NCBI RefSeq assembly: GCF_024166365.1
Contig: NC_064838.1
Location: forward strand, 76,772,001-76,836,000
Source of the DNA: Elephas maximus indicus
Lineage: Eukaryota; Chordata; Mammalia; Proboscidea; Elephantidae
Direction: 5' to 3'
Length of the DNA stretch: 64,000 nt
The translations under genes were made by a program, and so were the position numbers. Under the pieces are notes generated by a model. The model was not told where the DNA came from. It ran no database searches and was given only the letters and a program-made list of their open reading frames with translations. Below, piece by piece: positions 57,214 through 64,000 of the stretch; within the stretch, counting starts at the first letter, position 1; every line of letters starts with the position of its first letter.

Positions 57214-59100
57214 AAGTGATGGAAGAAATTGTGAAGTAAAAGAGCTGAACAGATTATTTCAAAGTGTGGCTCAAGAAGGCAAGATAGATTAGTGTAATGA
57301 ATTTCTCAGTGATCTGAAGTTAGGAAATGATCAGCAGGGATGGATTACTCAATAAGCAAGGTATGCAAGGGATTACTTGTGGTTACTTACTAATGTGTGG
57401 TACACATTTTCACCTGTTTTTCACTAAATCAAATCCACCCCGCATGATAGGCATTTCTGAAGTGGAAAGAACTGAAGAGAACATTCAAGCATTAAGTTGC
57501 AAGACTGAAGGATTTTATGGGTAGATAATTGAATGGCACTAGAAGGAGCAAAAAAAAGATGGGAAAAATATACAGAATCACTGTACCAAAAAGATTGGTT
57601 AATGTTAAACTATTTCAGGAGGTAGCACATGATCAAGGATCAAGAAGTGCTGGTAAGAAGGAAGATGTTCAAGCTTCACTGAAGGCACAGGCAAACAAAC
57701 AAACAAACGAGTCCCCAGGAATTAACAGAATAGCAATTGAGATGCTTCAAAAAAGAGATGCAGCACTGGAAGCGTTACTCATTTTTGTCAAAAAATTTTC
57801 AACAGCTAACTGGTCAAACTACTGGAAGAGATCTCTATTTGTGTCCATTCCAAACAAAGGCAATGTAACATAAATAAAAAATTATCAAATAATATTATTC
57901 TTATCACATGTTGGCAAAATTTTGCTGAAGATAATTCAAAAGCAACTGCAGCCATACAGTGAAAGGGAACTGCCAGAAGTTGAAGCTAAATTCAGAAGCT
58001 AAAAAAGGCCATCACTGCTGTTGTCAGATGGATCTTGGCTGAAAGCAGAGAATACAAAAAAGATTTTATCAATTGTGTAAAGGCACTTGTCTGTGTGGAT
58101 TGCAACATATAGTGGATAACACTGAAAGAAAGTGGTATTTTAGAATACTTAATTTTGCTTCTGTGGAACCTGTACATGGATCAAGATGCAGTTGTTCAAA
58201 TATAACAAGATAGTTTGTGGTTTAAATTTGGAAAAAAAATATGTTGCATGGTTGTATCCTTTTACCTCATTTATTCAATCTTATGCTGAACAAATGATAA
58301 GAGACATTGGACTGTATGTAAAAGAATGAGTCATCAGGTTTGAAGGCAGACTCCACAACCTGCAGTGTGCTGATGACACAACCTTACTTGCAAGAAATGA
58401 GGATGATTGAAGCCCTTACTGAAGAAGGTCAAAGACTTCCGTCTTAAGTATGGATTGCACCTGAACCTGAGGCAACTAAAATCCTCATAACTGGACCAAT
58501 AAGCAACATCATGATAAATGGAGAAGAAGTTGTCAACAACTTTATTCTACTTGGACCAACAATCAGTGTCTGTGGAGGCAAAAGTCAAGAAAGCAAATGG
58601 CTTATCGTATTAAGCAAATCTGTTACAAAAGACCTCTTTAAAGCTTTAAAAAGCAAAGATGTCACTTTAGTGACTAAGGTGCCTCTGACACAAGTGATGT
58701 TTTTTCAAATGTTTTGTATGCATGTGGAATTTGAATAATGGAAAAAGAAGACAGAAAAATGGATACATATGAACTGTGGTGTTGGCAAAGACTGCCAAAA
58801 GAATGGAATGTCTTAGAAGAAACGCAACCAGAGCGCTCCTTGGAAGGGAGGATGAGGAGACCAGCTTTCTTACTTAGACATGTCATCAGGAAAGAGCAAT
58901 TGTGAGAAAAAGTCACCGTGTTTGGTAAAGTAGAGAGTCCATGGAAGCTAGAGAAATCCTCAGTGAGCTTTATTGATACAGTAGTTGCCACAATGGACTC
59001 AAACATACCAAGAATCATGAAGATGGGGAAGAATTGGGTAATATTTTCTTCTAGTGTACATAAGGTTGCCGTGAGTTGGAGCTGACTTAATAACAACAAA
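57214..59100 (+). mobile_element. RTE LINE R12 beside L1 copy 4
   Basis: 5'-truncated RTE. It shares GGAGGTAGCACATGATCAAG with R6 (24179), and long stretches of its 3' half with R7. Its junction with the antisense L1 is the same as in R6 and R7. About 120 bp of unknown sequence at 57330-57448 interrupts it. RT text is degraded (open piece 57529-57873: AIEMLQKRDAALEALL). Confidence 0.82.
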
Positions 59101-59114
59101 TTAATAACTAATCT

Positions 59115-59249
59115 GAATATCATTGCATGTGATCTTTTGAAGGTTGTTTATTTTCTTTGGTAAAGTGTCTGTTTATAGCCTTTAATCAATTTTGATAGCA
59201 TTTATTTTATTGTTATTGGATATTTTGGGGTTATTTTTATATTTTTAGA

Positions 59250-59290
<41 letters not shown>

Positions 59291-60400
59291 TATTTCCACA
59301 TCTTTTCTACTGTCCTGTGCCTTGTCTTTTATTTTTCTACAATGCCTTTCACTAAGCAGAGATTCCCAATACAGATGAACTCCTGTTTCAATTATTTAGA
59401 AAATTTTTGAATTGTGTTTTTGGCGTGGGGATATAAAAATCCTTTGCAATCCTCAAGGTGACAAGGATTTTATTCCACTTCTTTTTTCCTAGATATTTTA
59501 TAATTTTTGGATGCATGTCTTTATGGTCTATTTTTAGTTAATTTTTTATTGTGTAAGTTATTGATTCAAGTTCTTTACTTTTGTTTGCATCTGGATACGC
59601 GATTGTTTCAGTACCATTTTTTTTTTTTTTAAATTACCACTCTTTCTCCATTGAATTGCATTTGTACCGTTGTCAAACATTATTTTGCTATATACTTTTG
59701 GAATCATTTTTAGATTATAGCCCAGGAATTTTAGAATTAGACTGACAATGGATACAAAAAGCCTGTTGGAATTATTGTGATTACATGAAATTTATATATT
59801 GATTAGGAGAGAACTGACATCTTAACAATATTGAGTTTTCCACATCATGGATGTAATATATCTCTTCATTGATTTTGACATTCTTTAATGTTTTGTTGCT
59901 TTGTCTGCACAGATCCTGTACGTTTTTGTCAGATTCATTTGTAAATGTTGAATGTTTATGAGGTTTTATTGAAACTATATTTTAATATAAATTCTTATTC
60001 ATTTTTACTAACATATAAAAATAAAATTGAATTTTGTTTGTCTAGGTTCATTCTAAAGTTAATGTTGTGTTCTAATAATTTTTGTATGTAGATTACTTTG
60101 GATTTTATTCATAAATTATTAAGTTTATTTGCATTGATGCATTGTTTAGAACCTCTAGTACAATGCTAAGTGGAACTAGTGAGAGTTGACACATTTTCCT
60201 GATATTAGGAAGAAAACATACAGTCTTTATAATAAATATGATATTACCTATAATATTTTTGATAGATTCCTCAGATTGATGAGGTTTCCTTTTATTCTTA
60301 GTTTGCAGATTCTTTTCATAAAAAATGGATATTATATTTTGTGACATGTTTTTTCTGCACCTATTGAGAAGATTGTATCCTTTTTCCTCTTTAGTGCATA
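59115..60400 (-). repeat. Old L1 ORF2 fragment, antisense (module copy 4)
   Basis: Paralogue of 11905-13840, with the AGATGAACTCCTGTTTCAA region near 59370 and TACAATGCTAAGTGGAACTA near 60159. Confidence 0.8.
59252..59282. repeat. (TA)n microsatellite
   Basis: About 15 TA units inside L1 copy 4. Copy 3 has a short, interrupted version at 40657-40682. Confidence 0.95.
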
Positions 60401-60419
60401 ATATTGTGCTAAAACTAGT

Positions 60420-60835
60420 AATTGAGTCTTCTTAAAAGTGAAAAAGAGTTTCTATAAAAATGCCAGTATCTGACATAGCACTGTAAGGTGAGATATTGAA
60501 TGCTTTTCCCTTAAAATTGAGAGTAAAGCAAAGAGGCCCACTCCCATAATTTCTATTCCACATATTTATTGGCAGTCTTAGCAACTGCAATTAAACAAGG
60601 AAAATATAGCCATGATGCTTGGAAGAAAAACATGAAAATTGTTTCTATTTACAGACATCATGATAACTTACATAAAATCTAAAGCTGTCTATAAAAATAC
60701 TATAATTTATAAGTTTAAAGTCAATTATACTTATGCACATTCTTGTAATACAATGAATTATGGAATTAAAAATATAAATTTTATAATAACAAATAAAAAG
60801 ATTACCAATAAAGCAAATAACTTCATTGCTGTTTT
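60420..60835 (+). repeat. Old L1 RT fragment, sense (module copy 4)
   Basis: Paralogue of 14166-14600. The clearest copy: open 60639-60839 reads LFTDIMITYIKS, the remnant of the L1 LFADDMI.YI catalytic region. Confidence 0.7.
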
Positions 60836-60919
60836 ATAGCAGAATTTTGCCTTTCACATTTCCATGATTTACATGTGTATAAAACCAAGATGTATTCAGT
60901 CTGGTTCATTTTTTTGTTT

Positions 60920-61150
60920 TCCAAGATGAATGGTATAAAGCTAATGATACAACTGCCCCCAGAGCATTAAAAAAATAATCCACAACAAGATATCACATGG
61001 GACAGTGTTTCATCTAATTGTTCAAACTGTGGCCTCCCTGGTAGGCTCTTTGGCCCACATCCCAATGGCCAGGATAACATATATTTGACACATTTGATGC
61101 CAGAAATTAGCTGTTTGACCTGCCTTTCTCTATGCTTACACTGGATTTAC
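60920..61150 (-). other. Conserved block (copy 4), unknown
   Basis: Paralogue of 14674-14940, with about 20 bp missing near 61040 (GTGGCCTCCCTGGTAGGCTC). The antisense frame is no longer open across it. Confidence 0.4.
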
Positions 61151-61259
61151 TTAAATGGTTGGAGAAAAGTTGTTTATATGAAATACTATATATTATTTAT
61201 ATTAGATATTAAAGGATATGTGTATGTACAATGGACTCCTGCTACTATTTTAGGTTGAT

Positions 61260-61358
61260 TTGTATTCTAATAGAATAAATAAGGAGACTCCTTGGAGTTC
61301 ATCAACCTTAGCAAAGTAATCTCCAGTCAATGAATCATTCAAGTGCTTCCGTGCTCAG
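61260..61358 (+). other. Candidate 5' untranslated exon of the next OR
   Basis: It ends GTGCTCAG|GTAAGT, the strongest of the three donor copies. The coding exon would lie beyond the right end of the window. Confidence 0.4.
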
Positions 61359-61597
61359 GTAAGTTTATTTGATACTTATTTTATTTAACTTTAGAAATAA
61401 ACCATAATTTCATTATAAAATAGGAATTGTATAAAATATTGAGTTAGGATAATCTTTGCAGAAAACGAACACATGTGCCCCTTGAATGGACAAAACACGT
61501 GTCCATTAAAATCGAGTCAGTTGGCTTGGAGAGGCCTCCAGGTGTTATGCCATTACACATTCTTATTTTCAAATGATTTTCTTGGCTTTCTCATCAG

Positions 61598-61644
61598 GTA
61601 TCTACCACTGTAATAGGTATTTGGTTAATAGATAATAATCAAAT
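61598..61644 (+). other. Candidate mini-exon ending in AT (copy 4)
   Basis: Acceptor-like CTTGGCTTTCTCATCAG before, CAAAT|GTGAGC after. Same arrangement as 15297-15343 and 42988-43031. Confidence 0.25.
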
Positions 61645-62325
61645 GTGAGCATTTTTCTCCAAATTTCTATAATGGCTAAGAAGGTAACAGTAACTAACAT
61701 ATTTATAAAATATAGGATAAAGCATATGGTAATCATAAGCTATAAATCTTAAAGTCTGTGTGTATACAGAGGATAAGAAAAAATATATAATATCTAGTAG
61801 AGGGAAAACTAAAGCATTACCAGAGAGAGGATAAAAGTGGAAAATACACTTTATGCAAATGAGCATGTGCTGGTTAACACAGAGTTGGATAAATTCACCA
61901 TAATTAGAAAAGTAGGTGTCAGTGGTAACGAAGCTAAGGCTGAATACACAAACCTTGGACAGTTTTGGAAAAGGCAGCCTGATAACATGCATTCACTAAA
62001 TAAAAGCATTTAGATCTTAAAAGACATTGTTAGGATAAAGTGATCATGTGAAATTATTTTGACATGTTGCATAGAATTATTGAGAATAACCCTTAAAATA
62101 AAATTGAGAAGTTTGGTTGAAAATATGTGGCCATAATCTAGCTGACTAGTGCTTTGCAAAGAATGGCAGTCACCTTATATAGAATAGGAGTAAATGAATC
62201 GTTGAGAAATTAGTCTTTGAGAGATATTTTTCCTACATGCTCAAACCTGATAAAACTAGAGAGATATAAAGTGATGGTAATTCATAAAGGAGAATGAAGA
62301 AAATGTAATTACACATCTTAGACTT

Positions 62326-62495
62326 AAAAAACAAACAAACAAAAAACCCATTGCCATTGAGTCAATTCTGACTCCTAGAGACCTTATAGGACAGAGAATT
62401 GCCCCATACAGTTTCCAAGGAGCAAATAGTGGGTTAAAACTCCCAAACTTTGGTTAGTAGCCCTAGTTCTTAACCACTAAGCCACGAGGGTTTCC
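62326..62495 (-). mobile_element. Afrotherian SINE shared with module 3
   Basis: Antisense SINE flanked by CATCTTAGACTT and CATCTTAGACT. Same insertion as 43687-43853. Confidence 0.88.
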
Positions 62496-62801
62496 ACATC
62501 TTAGACTGGGAGTGATTAAATAAAGTCCAGCCGTATTTCTGTCAGTCATGTTCAGATAGTAAAGAAGCCAGTGCCTAAGGGAAAATAATGAAATTGCCAG
62601 CGACTGTTTCCTTATCCAAATCAACACTTTCAACGCCATTACCAGAATGACTATGAGGAGCAAAAAATGATGGTAGTCATCAATATCATGTGTTTATTTA
62701 GCTCCTGCTTCATTTTTTTTTTTTTATGGACAACATTAGACCTGTTGATACCTTTACAAATAATCAATCTTCAGCCTGTGAAAGATATAAATCCTCCTTA
62801 C

Positions 62802-63550
62802 TTTGTTGTTGTTCTTGTTAGATGCCATCCGTTCAGTTCCTTTTCATAAAAACCCTGTGTACAACAGAATGAAACACTGCCCAGTCCTGTGGTATCCTCA
62901 CAATTGTTGTTATGCTTGAGCCCATTGCTGTAGCCACTTTGTCAGTCTATCTTGTTGAGAGTCTTCCTGTATTGCACTGATCCTCTGTTTTACCAAGTAC
63001 GATGTCCTTCTCCAGGGACATGTCCTGATATCATGTCCAAAGTATGTGAGGTGTATTCTCGCCATTCTTGCTTCTGAGGAACATTCTGGTTGTGCTTCAT
63101 CTAAGATAGATTTGTGTGTTCCTTTGGCAGTCCATGGTATATTCAATATTCTTCACCAACACCGCAATTCAGAGGCGTTCATTCTCCTTTGGTCTTCCTT
63201 ATTCATTGTCACTGCTTTTGCATGCATATGAGGCGATTGAAAACACCATGGATTGGGTCAGGTGCACCTTAGTCTTCAAGGTGACATCTTTGCTTTTCAA
63301 CGCTTTAAAGAGGTCTTTTGTAACAGATTTGCCTAGTAAAATGTCTTTCGATGTCTTGATTGATGCTTCCATGGGTGTTAATTTTGGATTCAAGTAAAAG
63401 AAAATCCCCGGCAAATTCAATCTTTTCTCCATTTATCATGATGTTGCTTACTGGTCCAGTTGTGAGAATTTTTTTTTTTTTTTTTTTGTGTTGAGGTGTA
63501 ATCCATACTGAAGGTTGTGGTCTTCAGTCTTTATCAGTAAGTGCTTCAAG
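62802..63550 (-). mobile_element. RTE LINE, antisense, shared with module 3
   Basis: Same insertion as 44294-45029. TCCTTAC occurs exactly at 62795-62801 and 63551-63557. A T-run of about 18 (63470-63487) replaces the GTTTTCTTTATG text. Confidence 0.9.
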
Positions 63551-63764
63551 TCCTTACTTGGTAACTGATATATCTTTTCTTTCCAGAGAGCATGATGGAA
63601 TGATATCAGTGGATGGGAAGTGATGGGCAAGGTGTCAGAAAGCATGAGGAGCAGATTCATATGAAGATTAGAAAGAGAGATGAGAGATGTCCTCTGTACA
63701 TCTGGGCATCAGTAAATAGCTATCAGATAGATATTAAGGATATAATAGGATTAGTTATTATTTT

Positions 63765-63969
63765 TCCAATGCTATAGGGAAGAGGCTGGTAGTACTGAGG
63801 GGAGGAAAATTTTGAGGATTATGCTGCTAGGTTCAAAAAGAGTTCAAGTTTTCCTCGTGTTACTGTCATGGAGCCCGGGAGTGCAGGACTTCTCTGAGAA
63901 TACAGGGACTCACTTGACTTCTGCTTTAGAGTGGCCTGCAGGAATTTCTCATACTCAAAGTCTATTTAG
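63765..63969 (+). other. Conserved GC-richer block, candidate exon (copy 4)
   Basis: Paralogue of 16740-16912 and 45245-45466. Open + strand frame (RVQVFLVLLSWSPGVQDF, SALEWPAGISH), followed by TAG|GTATGG. The OR coding exon is expected about 1 kb to the right, outside the window. Confidence 0.35.
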
Positions 63970-64000
63970 GTATGGCCCAACTCCATATGTGTAGATATTT

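Noticed and set aside
1-64000. CRISPR array, operon or bacterial mobile system
   Set aside because: The base composition, SINEs, LINEs and OR genes are plainly mammalian. The dispersed similar segments are transposons and tandem paralogues.

Overview
The window looks like part of an olfactory receptor (OR) cluster from an afrotherian mammal, most likely an elephant or a close paenungulate relative. Two repeat families point there. One is a young RTE-type LINE (elephant RTE1 type) whose 3' end reads GTCGCTATGAGTCGGAAC then CACCTAACAACAACAA. The other is a tRNA-derived SINE (TAGTGGTTAAG A box, AGTTCGAATCCACC B box) whose tail copies that RTE 3' end. Family names are from memory; no database was searched.

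Host genes: four OR5D-subfamily class II OR copies, all on the + strand. (1) A frameshifted OR5D13-like pseudogene, 18138-19076. (2) An intact OR5D-type gene, 34930-35880. (3) An open OR5D13-like gene, 46543-47485, with no start codon at the usual place. (4) A 5'-truncated pseudogene, 50405-50974. Two paralogue types alternate: genes 1 and 3 are one type, genes 2 and 4 the other. A fifth gene of the first type should lie just right of the window, because its upstream flank fills 59100-64000. No tRNA, rRNA, CRISPR or other non-OR host gene was recognised.

Layout: the window is a much-rearranged tandem duplication. A module of old antisense L1, then a sense L1 piece, then an OR upstream flank with candidate untranslated exons, occurs at 11905-18137, 25690-27625 (cut short), 40510-46542 and 59115-64000. 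OR downstream flanks occur at 1-5340 and 19290-22608 (type X) and at 35881-37500 and 50975-52735 (type Z, related to X). A region 5' of gene 2 (27626-29670) recurs at 48871-50404. Between these lie RTE copies, about 13 SINE pieces, three solo LTRs of one MaLR-like family, and one broken ERVL-type provirus (7013-10640).

Because the modules are paralogous, many insertions have an empty site in a sister copy, so they can be ordered in time. The RTE beside the antisense L1 is shared by copies 2, 3 and 4. A SINE and an antisense RTE are shared only by copies 3 and 4. Others (R1 at 1872, R4 at 13850, the LTR at 27915, the SINE at 15824) are private to one copy.

The most notable observations are: a possible start codon split across an intron (AT|G) in genes 1 and 3; an RTE copy (37505-40495) that looks like a recombinant of two RTEs kept separate in the sister module; several private hairpins consistent with template-switch replication; and a 24-bp SINE-tail insertion with a perfect 11-bp target duplication. 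I found no convincing new multi-gene system. The rest is repeat-rich, gene-poor sequence.
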